From DATJSJ01 sp035504175 (GTDB lineage: Bacteria; Pseudomonadota; Alphaproteobacteria; Acetobacterales; Acetobacteraceae): 64,000 bases of DNA. Within the stretch, counting starts at the first letter, position 1, and each line of letters opens with the position of its first letter. The stretch spans positions 51,075 through 115,074 of the forward strand of contig DATJSJ010000025.1 in assembly GCA_035504175.1 (NCBI GenBank), in the 5' to 3' direction. Made by a program: the position numbers and the translations under genes. The notes below the pieces were generated by a model. It made no database searches. It saw only the letters and a list, made by a program, of their open reading frames with translations, and was not told the origin of the DNA. Positions 42,562 through 51,479 of the stretch are shown here, in pieces.

Positions 42562-44145
42562 GTGACGATGTCGGAGATGCGCGCGACGGTGGCCGGTCCG
42601 CAGGACGGTCCGCCGGCCGCGGCGGCAGAAGCCGCACCGCTGCGCGAGGCGGTGCTGGCCGGTGCCTTCTTCGGCACCGGCCACGCGGCTTCGGCCGCGG
42701 CGGTAGCAGCGTTCCCGCAGCAGGATCCCGCCGCGGCGCTGTGCGCCTGGTTCGGCGCCACGGCCGCCTTGCGCATCGCCGCCGATCCGGACGCGCTGCG
42801 CGGCGCGCTCGATCGCGACATCGCCGCGATCGACGCGCTGATCGCGGCCCAGCTCGACGCGCTGCTGCACCACCCGCGGCTACGCCGGCTGGAGGGACGC
42901 TGGCGCGGCCTCGCCTGGGTCGCGTCCGGCATGCCGCGCAGTCCGCGGGTGCGGCTCAAGCTGCTGCAGGCGAGCTGGCCGGAGATCTGCCGCGACCTGG
43001 AACGCGCCGCGGAGTTCGATCAGAGCACGCTGTTCCGCCTGATCTACGAACAGGAATTCGGCAGCCCGGGCGGCGAGCCGTACGGATTGCTGGTGATCGA
43101 CCACGAGCTGCGCCATCGCCCCGGACCGGGCGCCGCCACGGATGACGTCGCCGCGCTGACGGCGCTCGCCGGCGTCGCCGCCGCCGCGTTTGCCCCGGCG
43201 GTGCTCGGCGCCGCGCCGGCACTGCTCGGCGCCGACGACTTCGCCGACCTGGCCGGCGGCACCGATCTCGCCGATCCGTTCCGCGGCCCGGACTACGCGC
43301 GCTGGCGCGGCCTCGCGGCGCGGGAGGACATGCGCTTCGTCGGCGTCGCGCTGCCGCGCCTGCTGGCCCGCCTGCCCTGGGGCGACGATCCCGCGCGCGG
43401 CGACGGCTTCCGCTACGCCGAGCACGCACCCGATGCCGGCGAGCGGGTCTGGATGCAGGCGGGCTACGCGCTCGCCGCCGTCGCGATCCGTGCCTTCGCC
43501 GAAAACGCCTGGCCCGCCGATGTGCGCGGCACCGATCCCGATCGCATCGGCGCCGGGCTGGTCACCGGCCTGCCGCGCGAGAACTTCCGCACCGATCCGG
43601 ACGGCGTCGCCACGTGCCCGGCGCCGGAAATCGTGTTCACCGACCGGCAGGAACGCGCGTTGGTCGAGGCCGGGCTGATCCCGCTCGCGGCGTTGCCGTT
43701 CTGCGACGAGGCCTGCTTCGGCACCGTGCGCAGCCTGCAGGCGCCGGCGCGCTTCGCCGGGCCGAACGCCGCCGCGGCAGATGCCAGCGCCCGGCTCTCG
43801 ACGCATCTCAACGCGATGCTCTGCGCCTGCCGCTTCGCGCACTGCATCAAGGTGATGGGGCGGGAGATGGTCGGCGCCTTCCGCACCGCCGACGAGATCG
43901 AGCGGCGGCTGCAAACCTGGCTCGCGGGCTACGTCAATGCCAGCATCAATGCCGGGCCGGAAAGCCGTGCGCGCCATCCGCTGGTCGCGGCGCGCGCTTC
44001 CGTACGCGAAAAGCCGGGACGCCCCGGCGTGTTCGGCTGCGTCATCCAGTTGCAGCCGCACCACCAGCTCGAATCACTCGCGGCCAATTTCCGGCTGGTC
44101 ACCGACCTGACCGGACTCGCCGCCGCCTCGGGAGAGATGCGATGA
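42562..44145 (+). CDS. Second, divergent TssC-like protein
   Basis: A 527-residue TssC paralogue. The core EFDQSTLFRLIYEQEFGSPGGEPYG (151-175) is nearly identical to TssC, and LARLPWGDDPARGDGFRYAEHAP and FAENAWPADVRGTDPDRIGAGLVTGLP follow in the same order. The N-terminal ~70 residues are Ala-rich and differ. Agrobacterium has an equivalent pair (TssC40/TssC41) in the order tssB-tssC-tssC, where both are needed for secretion. A GTG at 42562 or an ATG six bases later may start it. The stop overlaps tagJ. It may form a heteromeric sheath end or baseplate-proximal ring; that is inference. Confidence 0.88.
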   Translation: MTMSEMRATVAGPQDGPPAAAAEAAPLREAVLAGAFFGTGHAASAAAVAAFPQQDPAAALCAWFGATAALRIAADPDALRGALDRDIAAIDALIAAQLDALLHHPRLRRLEGRWRGLAWVASGMPRSPRVRLKLLQASWPEICRDLERAAEFDQSTLFRLIYEQEFGSPGGEPYGLLVIDHELRHRPGPGAATDDVAALTALAGVAAAAFAPAVLGAAPALLGADDFADLAGGTDLADPFRGPDYARWRGLAAREDMRFVGVALPRLLARLPWGDDPARGDGFRYAEHAPDAGERVWMQAGYALAAVAIRAFAENAWPADVRGTDPDRIGAGLVTGLPRENFRTDPDGVATCPAPEIVFTDRQERALVEAGLIPLAALPFCDEACFGTVRSLQAPARFAGPNAAAADASARLSTHLNAMLCACRFAHCIKVMGREMVGAFRTADEIERRLQTWLAGYVNASINAGPESRARHPLVAARASVREKPGRPGVFGCVIQLQPHHQLESLAANFRLVTDLTGLAAASGEMR

Positions 44146-44945
44146 TGATCGAAACCGACTCCGCCGGCGCGCTGTTCCGCGCCGGCCGGCTCGCCGACGC
44201 GATCCTCGCGGCCAATGCCGCGGTGCGCGGCCGGCCGGGTGATCTCGGCGCACGATTGCTGCTGGCCGAACTGCTGGTGTTCGCCGGCAATCTGGAACGC
44301 GCCGACGTGATCCTGGACGCGGCGGCGGTGGCCGATCCGTCCGCCGCCGTCGTGGTCGCGGAGTTCCGCCAGCTGCTGCGCGCCGAGATGGCGCGGCGGC
44401 AATGGCATCGCGACGGCAGGCTGCCGGAATTCCTCGGCGAGCCGACGCCGTCGCAGCGCGCCCTGCTCGCCGCCGGGGTGGCGCGGCGCGTCGGCGACGC
44501 CGCGGAAGCGGCGCGCGCCGTGGCGGAGGCAGAGGCGCTGCGCCCGCACGTCGCCGGCCAGGCCGAGGAGACGCCGTTCGACGATCTGCGCGACGCCGAC
44601 GACCTCGCCGGCGGCACGCTGGAAGTGCTGACCACCACGGGCAAGTATTTCTGGGTGCCGTTGGAGCGCATGCTGGAGATGGCGTTCCATCCCCCGGCGC
44701 GGCCACGCGACCTGATCTGGCGCCGCGCCACGGTCGCGGTTGCGGACGGGCCGGACGGCGAAGTCTACATCCCGGCACTCTATTGGCCGGACGCGCCGGA
44801 CCTGCCGGAGGCGTTGCGCCTGGGCCGCGAGACCGACTGGGTCGAGCAGGACGGGCTGGTGCGCGGCCGCGGCCAGCGCTGCTTCCTGATCGGCGACGTG
44901 GCATTCGGGATCATGCAGCTCACGACGCTGCGGTTCGGCGCATGA
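44142..44945 (+). CDS. tagJ: TagJ/ImpE-like T6SS accessory protein
   Basis: A 267-residue ImpE-family protein. The N-terminus has tetratricopeptide-like helices (ALFRAGRLADAILAANAAVRGRPGDLGARLLLAELLVFAGNLERADVILD). The C-terminal part carries the ImpE block FDDLRDADDLAGGTLEVLTTTGKYFWVPLERM and the PARPRDLIWRRATVAVADGPDGEVYIPALY stretch, which is very typical. In Pseudomonas HsiE (TagJ) binds TssB and ClpV. The start overlaps the second TssC gene's stop and the stop overlaps tssE. The presence of TagJ fits the TssC-pair subgroup of T6SS. Confidence 0.93.
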   Translation: MMIETDSAGALFRAGRLADAILAANAAVRGRPGDLGARLLLAELLVFAGNLERADVILDAAAVADPSAAVVVAEFRQLLRAEMARRQWHRDGRLPEFLGEPTPSQRALLAAGVARRVGDAAEAARAVAEAEALRPHVAGQAEETPFDDLRDADDLAGGTLEVLTTTGKYFWVPLERMLEMAFHPPARPRDLIWRRATVAVADGPDGEVYIPALYWPDAPDLPEALRLGRETDWVEQDGLVRGRGQRCFLIGDVAFGIMQLTTLRFGA

Positions 44946-45475
44946 TCGCGCGTGACGCGATGTCCGCCGGATCGGGGCGCGCCGGGGCCGGGCGCGCGCA
45001 ATTGCCGCTGCTCGACCGGCTGCTCGACGACGCGCCGGACGATCCGCGCGATCCGCCGCTCGCGCCCGCCGAGGCGATGGCGGCGCTGCGCCGCGCCGTG
45101 CGCCGCGACCTGGAGGCGCTGCTGAACGCGCGCCGGCGCTGGCGGAGCTGGCCGGTGGCGCTGGGCGAGCTCGCGACCTCGCCGGTCGGCTACGGCATTC
45201 CGGATTTCTCTACCGGCGGCTTTGCCGAGCCCGGAAAGCGCGAGCGGCTGCGCGCCGAGATCGAGGCGACGATCCGCCGCTTCGAGCCGCGCCTCGCCGC
45301 GGTGCGCGTGAGGCTGCCCGACGCCGCGCCACGGCTCGACGGCACGCTGCGCCTGCGCATCGAGGCGATGCTGCGCGCCGAGCCGGCGCCGGAGCCGATC
45401 GCCTTCGACACGCGCCTCGATGCGGCGACGGCGGAGGTCGTGGTGCGCGATGACGAGGGCGGCGCCGATGTCTGA
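44942..45475 (+). CDS. tssE: T6SS baseplate wedge protein TssE (gp25-like)
   Basis: A 177-residue TssE. The central part LRRAVRRDLEALLNARRRWRSW…LATSPVGYGIPDFSTG (about 45-105) is the gp25-like TssE core, where the GYGIPD motif is strongly conserved. The last ~70 residues (FEPRLAAVRVRLPDAAPRLDGTLRLRIEAML) complete the fold. The first 40 residues are Ala/Arg-rich and poorly conserved; an internal start at residue 7 is also possible. It starts the sheath on the baseplate. Coupled to tagJ by a four-base overlap and to tssF by an eight-base overlap. Confidence 0.93.
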   Translation: MIARDAMSAGSGRAGAGRAQLPLLDRLLDDAPDDPRDPPLAPAEAMAALRRAVRRDLEALLNARRRWRSWPVALGELATSPVGYGIPDFSTGGFAEPGKRERLRAEIEATIRRFEPRLAAVRVRLPDAAPRLDGTLRLRIEAMLRAEPAPEPIAFDTRLDAATAEVVVRDDEGGADV

Positions 45476-47288
45476 CGCGCTGCTGCCCTACTACAATCGC
45501 GAGCTGCTGGCGATCCGCCGGCTGGCGGCGGATTTCGCCGAGGCGCATCCGAAAGTCGCCGGGCGGCTGCGCCTCTCCGCCGACGCGACCGACGATCCGC
45601 ACGTCGCGCGGCTGCTGGAGGGTGTCGCCTTCCTCGGCGCCCGCGTGCAGCACCGGCTGGACGACGAGTTCCCCGAGCTGACCGACGCGCTGCTCGGCGT
45701 GCTTTACCCGCACTACCTGGCGCCGGTGCCCTCGGCCGCGATCGCGCGTTTCGCCTGCCAGCCCGATCTCGCCGGGCCGGTGCGGCTTGCCGCCGGCACC
45801 GTGCTCGACAGCGAGAAAGTGCGCGGCGAGACCTGCCGCTTCCGCACCGCGGGACCACTGACGCTCTGGCCGATCGAGATCGAGCAGGTGCGGCTGTCCG
45901 GCCTGCCGCTGACCGCGCCGGCCAATCCGCGCGCGCCGGGCGCCGTCGCGGTGCTGCGCATCGCGCTGCGCTGCATGGCCCCGGAGATGAGCTTCGCCCA
46001 GCTCGGCCTCGACCGGCTGCGCCTGTTCCTGCGCGGCGCGCCGTCGGTGACGCTGCGGCTGCACGAGCTGCTGGGCGCGCATGCGGTCGGCATCGCCTGC
46101 GCCGACGGGCCGGCCGATCCGGCGCCGGTGCTGCTGCCGCCCGCCGCGATTGCCCCGGCCGGTTTCGCGCCGGAGGAGGCGCTGCTGCCCTGGCCCGCGC
46201 GCAGCTTCTCCGGCTTCCGCCTGCTCACCGAGTATTTCGCCCTGCCGGAAAAATTCCTGTTCGTCGATCTCGCCGGGCTGGAGGCGAAGACGCTGCTCTC
46301 CGGCGGAAAGCGGCTCGAGATCTTCGTCTATCTCGACCGTGCCGTGCCGGAGCTGGAGCGCGCCGTCGATGCGGCGACGCTCGCACTCGGTTGCGTGCCG
46401 ATCGTCAACCTGTTCCCGCAGCGCTGCGAGCCGGTGCCGGTGACGCAGGCCGAGACCGAGTATCGCGTGGTGCCGGACGCGCGCCGGCCGGGCGCACTGG
46501 AGATCTGGTCGATCGACCGCGTGCGCGAGACCCGCGCCGACGGCACGCAGCGCCCCTGGCGTCCGTTCTACCGCCTGACGCATGGCGATCCGGAGCCGGA
46601 GCAGCCTGGCGGCTTCTACCACGTCACCCGCCGGCCCGGCGCGGCGCAGGCGGGAACGGAGGTGTTCCTCGGCCTGCACGACCCGTCGCTCGATCCGGAG
46701 GCGCCGGGCGACTCGGTGCTGTCGGTTGACGTCACCTGCAGCAATGGCGACCTGCCGGCGGCGCTGCCGTTCGGCGGCGGTCATCCGGCGCTGCGCCCGG
46801 TCGATGGCGTGGCCGGGGTCGCCGGGGTGGAATGCCTGACGCCGCCGACGCCGACGCTGCGGCCGAAGCTGCGCGAGCGCGGCTTCTGGCGGCTGATTTC
46901 GCATCTCTCGCTCGGCCATCTCTCGATCACCGGCGGCGGCGACGGCGCGGCGCTGTTGCGCGAGGTGCTGCGCCTGTACGACCGGCGCGACACCGCGGAG
47001 AGCCGGGCGGCGATCGCGGGGTTGGTCGGGGTGGCGAGCCGGCCTGGCGTCGCCCGCGTCCCCGGCGCGCGCGCCGGCGCGTTCTGCCGCGGCGTCGACG
47101 TCACCTTGGAATTCGACCCGGCGGTCTGGGAGAGCGGTGGCCTCCATCTGCTCGCCAGCGTGCTGGACCGCTTCCTCGGCCTGCACGCCACCGTCAACGG
47201 CTTCACCCGTACCACCGCGACGCTGCGCGGCCGGCCGGGCACGGTCGCGGCCTGGCCGGCGCGGGCCGGGGCGCGGGCGCTGCTGTGA
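45468..47288 (+). CDS. tssF: T6SS baseplate protein TssF
   Basis: A 606-residue TssF. The opening MSDALLPYYNRELLAIRRLAADFAEAHPKVAGRL is nearly diagnostic (YYxxELxxLRxxxxEFAxxxPxxAxxL). Then follow DDPHVARLLEGVAFLGARVQHRLDDEFPELTDALLGVLYPHYL and the LTEYFALPEKFLFVDLAGLE motif near residue 255. Such blocks match T4 gp6-related wedge proteins. The C-terminus has ERGFWRLISHLSLGHLSI and the final RGVDVTLEFDPAVWESGG. With TssG it forms the wedge on which TssE and TssK assemble. Its stop overlaps tssG (GTGA). Confidence 0.95.
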   Translation: MSDALLPYYNRELLAIRRLAADFAEAHPKVAGRLRLSADATDDPHVARLLEGVAFLGARVQHRLDDEFPELTDALLGVLYPHYLAPVPSAAIARFACQPDLAGPVRLAAGTVLDSEKVRGETCRFRTAGPLTLWPIEIEQVRLSGLPLTAPANPRAPGAVAVLRIALRCMAPEMSFAQLGLDRLRLFLRGAPSVTLRLHELLGAHAVGIACADGPADPAPVLLPPAAIAPAGFAPEEALLPWPARSFSGFRLLTEYFALPEKFLFVDLAGLEAKTLLSGGKRLEIFVYLDRAVPELERAVDAATLALGCVPIVNLFPQRCEPVPVTQAETEYRVVPDARRPGALEIWSIDRVRETRADGTQRPWRPFYRLTHGDPEPEQPGGFYHVTRRPGAAQAGTEVFLGLHDPSLDPEAPGDSVLSVDVTCSNGDLPAALPFGGGHPALRPVDGVAGVAGVECLTPPTPTLRPKLRERGFWRLISHLSLGHLSITGGGDGAALLREVLRLYDRRDTAESRAAIAGLVGVASRPGVARVPGARAGAFCRGVDVTLEFDPAVWESGGLHLLASVLDRFLGLHATVNGFTRTTATLRGRPGTVAAWPARAGARALL

Positions 47289-48310
47289 CCCGGCATTCGC
47301 CCCTCGAGCGCGCGCGGCGGGCGCCGCGGCGCTTCGGCTTCGATGCGCTGGTCGGGCTGCTGCTGCGCCGGGCGCGCCAGCCGGATCCGGCCGCGGCGAT
47401 AAGCTTCCGCACGCCACCGGGCCTCGCCTATCCGGGCGCGGAGGTGCTGGCGCTCGACGACGCGGCGCGGCCGCAGCTTCAGGTCGGCATGATCGGCCTG
47501 ACCGGCCCGTCCGGCGTGCTGCCGCGGCTGTACACCGAGAGCGTCGCGGCCGCGCTGCGCCAGCGCTCGCGGGCGCTGCATGATTTCCTCGACCTGCTCG
47601 GCCAGCGCATGGTCGCCGCCTTCGCCCGGGCGGGATTCAAATACCGGCTGCACCGCGCCGCCGACCTCGCCGTGCTGACCGAGCCGGCGGCGCCGGACGC
47701 GGTCGGCCAGGCGCTGCTCGCCTTCACCGGCCATGCCGATCGGCCGCCCGCGTCGGGCGCTGCGGTCGAGGAGATGGCGCTGCTGCATTATGCCGGGCTG
47801 TTCGCGATGCGGCCGCGCTCGGCAGACCGGCTGCAGGCGCTGGTCTCCGACTGGCTCGGCCGGCCGGTGACGGTGGAGCAGTTCGCCGGTACCTGGCTGA
47901 CGCTGCCGCCGGACCAGCGCACCGCGCTGCCGCTGGGCGCGCTCGGCGGCGCCTGGAACCGGCTCGGCGTGGACGCGACCGCCGGCGTGCGCGCCTACGA
48001 CGTCCAGGGCCGGATCGTGCTGCGGCTCGGGCCGCTGGACCGCGCCGCCTTCGAGTCGCTGCTGCCGGACCGGACCGGCCTGCGCCGGCTGGTGGCGCTG
48101 GTGCGGGCCTATCTCGGGCTCGAGATCGGCTTCGCGGTGCGTCCGGTGCTGGCGGCCGCCGCGGTGCCACCGCTGTGCCTCGCCGCCGCCGCCGATCCCG
48201 GCCCGCGCCTCGGCTGGAACGCCTGGCTCGGCGGCGGAGAAGGGCGTCACGATGCGACCGAAGCGCTGTTCGAGGCGGAGGTCGTGGAACGGCGGGCGGC
48301 GATGGCCTGA
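47285..48310 (+). CDS. tssG: T6SS baseplate protein TssG
   Basis: A 341-residue TssG starting at GTG (47285), overlapping the tssF stop as GTGA. The block FGFDALVGLLLRRARQPDPAAAISFRTPPGLAYPGAEVLALDD matches the family's opening, followed by LTGPSGVLPRLYTE and HDFLDLLGQRMVAAFARAGFKYRL. The C-terminus has LGPLDRAAFESLLPD and WNAWLG. TssG binds two copies of TssF in each wedge. This is the last T6SS gene in the window. Directly downstream is a hairpin TGCCGCT-GGCG-AGCGGCA at 48318-48335 without T-tail. Hcp and VgrG genes do not follow. Confidence 0.92.
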   Translation: MTRHSPLERARRAPRRFGFDALVGLLLRRARQPDPAAAISFRTPPGLAYPGAEVLALDDAARPQLQVGMIGLTGPSGVLPRLYTESVAAALRQRSRALHDFLDLLGQRMVAAFARAGFKYRLHRAADLAVLTEPAAPDAVGQALLAFTGHADRPPASGAAVEEMALLHYAGLFAMRPRSADRLQALVSDWLGRPVTVEQFAGTWLTLPPDQRTALPLGALGGAWNRLGVDATAGVRAYDVQGRIVLRLGPLDRAAFESLLPDRTGLRRLVALVRAYLGLEIGFAVRPVLAAAAVPPLCLAAAADPGPRLGWNAWLGGGEGRHDATEALFEAEVVERRAAMA

Positions 48311-48561
48311 ATCGCGGTGCCGCTGGCGAGCGGCAATGCAATCTGGTCCGGCGACATGCCGGAATCCGCCGCTTGCAATCGCCGCCACGCACCGGAACAC
48401 TGAACCGGCTGCGTAATCGGTGGCGCGATCGAGCGCCAAAGCACCGTCGGCCGGACCAGCCTGGGTCCGGCCGGTGGCGTTGCTCGCCGAGAGAACGATG
48501 CAGACCGGTTCCGGGCCGACGCAGCCGGCATGGAACCGGGCCGGACGGGAGGAGCCTCGGG
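48311..48561. promoter_or_regulatory. Structured leader upstream of the DUF485/symporter operon
   Basis: The 251-bp gap holds several strong inverted repeats: TGCCGCT-GGCG-AGCGGCA (48318-48335, probably ending the T6SS transcript), a perfect 10-bp stem CGGCCGGACC / GGTCCGGCCG (48448-48473) and CCGGTTCC / GGAACCGG (48505-48539) just before the ribosome site GGGAGGAG. The second and third could affect transcription or translation of the symporter operon. No gene seen. Confidence 0.5.
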
Positions 48562-48873
48562 ATGGACCCGCTTGTGGTGGGCCGTGTCCGCTCGGACGCG
48601 GTCTTTGCGGCGCTGGAGCGCAAGCGCAACGGGTTGAGCTGGCGCCTGACCATCGCCACGCTGGCCGTTTACTTCGGACTCCTCTGCCTGGCATTCTTCG
48701 CGCCGCATCTGCTGGCAACGCCGGTGTTCGGCGTGATCTCGCTGGGCATCCTGCTCGGGCTGCTGGTGATCGCGAGCGCGGTGGTGTTTGCCGCACTCTA
48801 CGTGTGGCGGGCGAATACCGAGTTCGACGCCATGGCGGCTTCGGTCCGACGCAACCTGCGATGGCCGTCGTGA
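48562..48873 (+). CDS. DUF485 small membrane protein
   Basis: A 103-residue inner-membrane protein with two predicted membrane helices (about 25-50, LSWRLTIATLAVYFGLLCLAFFA…; and about 54-80, VFGVISLGILLGLLVIASAVVFAALYVW), the typical DUF485 layout (YjcH). The C-terminal YVWRANTEFDAMAASVRR is also characteristic. DUF485 genes almost always precede a sodium:acetate-type symporter (as yjcH-actP), and here the next gene overlaps by 13 bases. It may assist insertion or function of the symporter. The ATG has a clear GGGAGGAG upstream. Confidence 0.9.
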   Translation: MDPLVVGRVRSDAVFAALERKRNGLSWRLTIATLAVYFGLLCLAFFAPHLLATPVFGVISLGILLGLLVIASAVVFAALYVWRANTEFDAMAASVRRNLRWPS

Positions 48874-50528
48874 CGCTGCGTCGCTGGCTGCCCGCACTCG
48901 CCTTCCTGTCCGCCACCGGCCGTGCCGTGGCCGCGCCACCCGGCGTGGGCGCCGCCGTCGGCGACAACCCGACGGCAATCGCTCTCAGCGGATTCTTCGT
49001 CCTGGCGACGCTGGCGATCACGGTCTGGGCCACCCGCCGGCTGCGTGGCCCCGCGGATTTCTATGCCGCCGGCGGCAATGTCGGCGCGATGGAAAACGGG
49101 CTTGCCATCACCGGCGACACAATCTCTGGCGCGATCTTTCTTGGCCTTGCGGCGCTGGTCTACTCCGACGGCTTCGACGGGCTGATCACCGCCGCGAGCG
49201 TCCTGATCGGCTGGCCGCTGATCTTGTTCCTGGTCGCGGAGCGGCTGCGCAATCTTGGCCAATACACGCTGGGCGACGTGCTCAGCGTCCGCCTGCGTCC
49301 GGGCGCGCTGCGCAGCCTCGCAGCCGGCACCACCCTCGCCATCACGGCGTGTTATCTGGTGGCGCAACTGGTCGGCGCGGGACGACTGATCGCGCTGCTC
49401 TTCCCCGATCTCGGCTACAGCCCGGCGGTGCTGCTCGTCGGCGCACTGGTGCTGCTGTGTGTGGCACTCGGTGGCATGCTCGCCGCGACCTGGGTGCAGA
49501 TCCTCAAAGGGATGCTGCTGCTCGGCGGGGCCAGCGCCGTCGCCTTCCTGGTATTGACCGAGTTCGGCTTCGACGCGAACGCGCTGTTCGCCGCGGCGAC
49601 TGCCGCGCACCCGCGGCACGACGCGATCATGGCGCCGGCCGGCATTGCCGCCGATCCGGTCTCGGCCCTTTCGATCGGTCTGTCGCTGGTGTTCGGCACG
49701 ATCGGCCTGCCGCACCTGCTGATCCGCTTCTTCAGCGTGCGCAACGTGCGCGAGGCCCGGAAGTCGGCGTTCTGGGCGACGAGCTTCGTCGGCTATTTCT
49801 GCGGACTCAGCGTCATCATCGGCTTCGGCGCCATCGCGCTGGTGCAAAGCGATCCGCGCTCCCTGGCCGTTCCCGGAGTGCTTCCAGCCGGCAATGCCCT
49901 CGCGGCGCTGCGTCTCGCCGACGCGGTCGGCGGTCCGATGCTGCTCGGCGTGATTGCGGCGGGTGCGGCCGTCGCGGTGCTCGGGGTCGCCTCCGGCCTG
50001 CTGCTCGCCGGCGCGAGCGCGCTCGGCCATGATCTGTATGCCGGCCTCTTCGCGCGCCTGCGCCCGATTGGCCTGCATGAGATCGGCGTCACGCGCGCCG
50101 GCGCCGTGGTGCTGGGCGTTGCCGCGATAGTGCTGAGCCTGGCGCTGCCCGGGATCGATGTGGCGCTGCTGGTCGAGCTCGCCTTCGCCCTGGCGGCGAG
50201 TGCCAGTTTTCCGGTGCTGCTGCTGGCGATGCACTGGCGGGGCCTGACGACGCGCGGCGCGCTGCTCGGCGGCGGCGCCGGCCTCGCCGCGGCGGTGGTT
50301 CTCACAATCCTCGGCCCGGCGGTTTGGGTGCGGCTGCTCGGCTTCGCGCAGCCGGTGTTTCCCTGGGCGTCGCCGACGCTGCTTTCCATGCCGCTCGGCT
50401 TCGCCGGCTGCTGGATCGGCTCGGCGCTGGACCGCAGCGAGGCCGGAATCGCCGAGTCGATGGCGTTCGACAGCCAGTATATCCGCGCGCAGACCGGGAT
50501 CGGCGCCGAGGGCGTGCAGGCAGGCTGA
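48861..50528 (+). CDS. ActP-like sodium:solute symporter
   Basis: A 555-residue SSS-family transporter with a short cleavable-looking N-terminus (LPALAFLSATGRAVAAPPG) like that of ActP, then about 13 membrane helices. The motif DFYAAGGNVGAMENGLAITGDTISGAIFLGLAALVYSDGFDG (about 62-105) is typical of the acetate permease group, in which RVGAxxNGLAxAGDxMSAASFLG is usual. GLPHLLIRFFSVRNVREARKSAFWAT is the conserved middle block. It imports short monocarboxylates with sodium or protons; the exact substrate is not decidable. Some ActP-conserved residues are changed (TGDTISGAIF for AGDYMSAASF), so the substrate may differ. Confidence 0.86.
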   Translation: MAVVTLRRWLPALAFLSATGRAVAAPPGVGAAVGDNPTAIALSGFFVLATLAITVWATRRLRGPADFYAAGGNVGAMENGLAITGDTISGAIFLGLAALVYSDGFDGLITAASVLIGWPLILFLVAERLRNLGQYTLGDVLSVRLRPGALRSLAAGTTLAITACYLVAQLVGAGRLIALLFPDLGYSPAVLLVGALVLLCVALGGMLAATWVQILKGMLLLGGASAVAFLVLTEFGFDANALFAAATAAHPRHDAIMAPAGIAADPVSALSIGLSLVFGTIGLPHLLIRFFSVRNVREARKSAFWATSFVGYFCGLSVIIGFGAIALVQSDPRSLAVPGVLPAGNALAALRLADAVGGPMLLGVIAAGAAVAVLGVASGLLLAGASALGHDLYAGLFARLRPIGLHEIGVTRAGAVVLGVAAIVLSLALPGIDVALLVELAFALAASASFPVLLLAMHWRGLTTRGALLGGGAGLAAAVVLTILGPAVWVRLLGFAQPVFPWASPTLLSMPLGFAGCWIGSALDRSEAGIAESMAFDSQYIRAQTGIGAEGVQAG

Positions 50529-50531
50529 GCG

Positions 50532-50557
50532 GGCGCGGGGCCCTGTCGCCCCGCGCC
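50532..50557. terminator. Bidirectional hairpin between convergent genes
   Basis: A perfect 9-bp stem GGCGCGGGG / CCCCGCGCC with an eight-base loop sits in the 35-bp gap between the symporter gene (+) and the deacetylase gene (-). Neither side has a long T-tract, but position and stability fit shared transcription termination. Confidence 0.65.
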
Positions 50558-50563
50558 ACGGCA

Positions 50564-51445
50564 CTATCGCTTTCGCGGCGAGCGCCGGGCGAAATCGTCC
50601 GCCATCTCGTTCATGGTCACGAACTTCACGCCCGGGTGGCGACTGATGTGCGTGTACAGCCGCTCCAGCATCATCAGGACGTGCGGCCGGCCGCCCACGT
50701 CCGGATGGATGGTGATCGGGAACACCGCGTAGTCGTATTCGCGATACACCCAGTCGAACTGGTCGCGCCACATATCCTCGATGTCGCGCGGGTTGACGAA
50801 GCCGTGGCTGTTCGGCGCCTTCTTGATGAACATCATTGGCGGCAGGTCATCGAGATGCCAGCTCGCCGGGATCTCGATCAGGTCGGTCTCGGTGCCGCGC
50901 TTCAACGGCACCATCCAGTCCTGCGGCTGCTTGCTGTAGTCGATCTTGGTCCAGCTGTCGCCGACGCGCACATAGTACGGCTGGAAGTCGTTGTGCATCA
51001 GCGAGTGGTCATACTTGATCCCCTTCTTCAGCAGCAGTTCGTTGGAGACGCGGGAGAACTCCCACCACGGTGCGACGTAGCCAGTGGGGCGCCGGCCGGA
51101 GAGCTGCGTCACGAGGTCGATGCACTTGTCAAGCACCGCCTCCTCCTGCTCCGGCGTCATCGCGATCGGGTTCTCGTGGCTGTAGCCGTGAATGCCGACC
51201 TCGTGCCCGGCGGCGGCGACCGCCTGCATCTGCTCGGGGAAGGTCTCGATCGAGTGGCCGGGGATGAACCAGGTGGTCTTGATGCCCCAGCGGTCGAACA
51301 GCTTCAGCAGGCGCAGGCTGCCGACCTCGCCGGCGAACAGGCCGCGCGAGATGTCGTCGGGACTGTCCTCGCCGCCATAGGAGCCGAGCCAGCCGGCGAC
51401 CGCGTCGACATCGATGCCGAAGCCGCAGAAGATTTCCTTGGTCAT
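50564..51445 (-). CDS. CE4-type polysaccharide deacetylase (HpPgdA/PuuE-like)
   Basis: A 293-residue NodB-fold hydrolase. Its N-terminus, FGIDVDAVAGWLGSYGGED, and metal ligands Asp14, His86 and His90 (HGYSH) match the Helicobacter pylori HP0310 (PgdA) subgroup position by position. GYVAPWWEFSRVSNELLLKKGIKYDHSLM supplies the catalytic-barrel strands. Members of this subgroup lack a signal peptide and several act on small amide or cyclic imide substrates rather than peptidoglycan (e.g. PuuE allantoinase), which fits the surrounding transporter and dehydrogenase genes. I choose the ATG at 51445, behind AGGAAA. It is the last gene of the minus-strand locus, 34 bp after the ATPase gene. Confidence 0.85.
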   Translation of the reverse strand: MTKEIFCGFGIDVDAVAGWLGSYGGEDSPDDISRGLFAGEVGSLRLLKLFDRWGIKTTWFIPGHSIETFPEQMQAVAAAGHEVGIHGYSHENPIAMTPEQEEAVLDKCIDLVTQLSGRRPTGYVAPWWEFSRVSNELLLKKGIKYDHSLMHNDFQPYYVRVGDSWTKIDYSKQPQDWMVPLKRGTETDLIEIPASWHLDDLPPMMFIKKAPNSHGFVNPRDIEDMWRDQFDWVYREYDYAVFPITIHPDVGGRPHVLMMLERLYTHISRHPGVKFVTMNEMADDFARRSPRKR

Positions 51446-51479
51446 GCTGTTTCCTTTCCTGTCGGCGGCGCCTGGCACC

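Noticed and set aside
48798..50771. A 657-codon minus-strand frame across the symporter gene
   Set aside because: Antisense to a membrane transporter with intact family motifs; no hydrophobic or domain pattern of its own.
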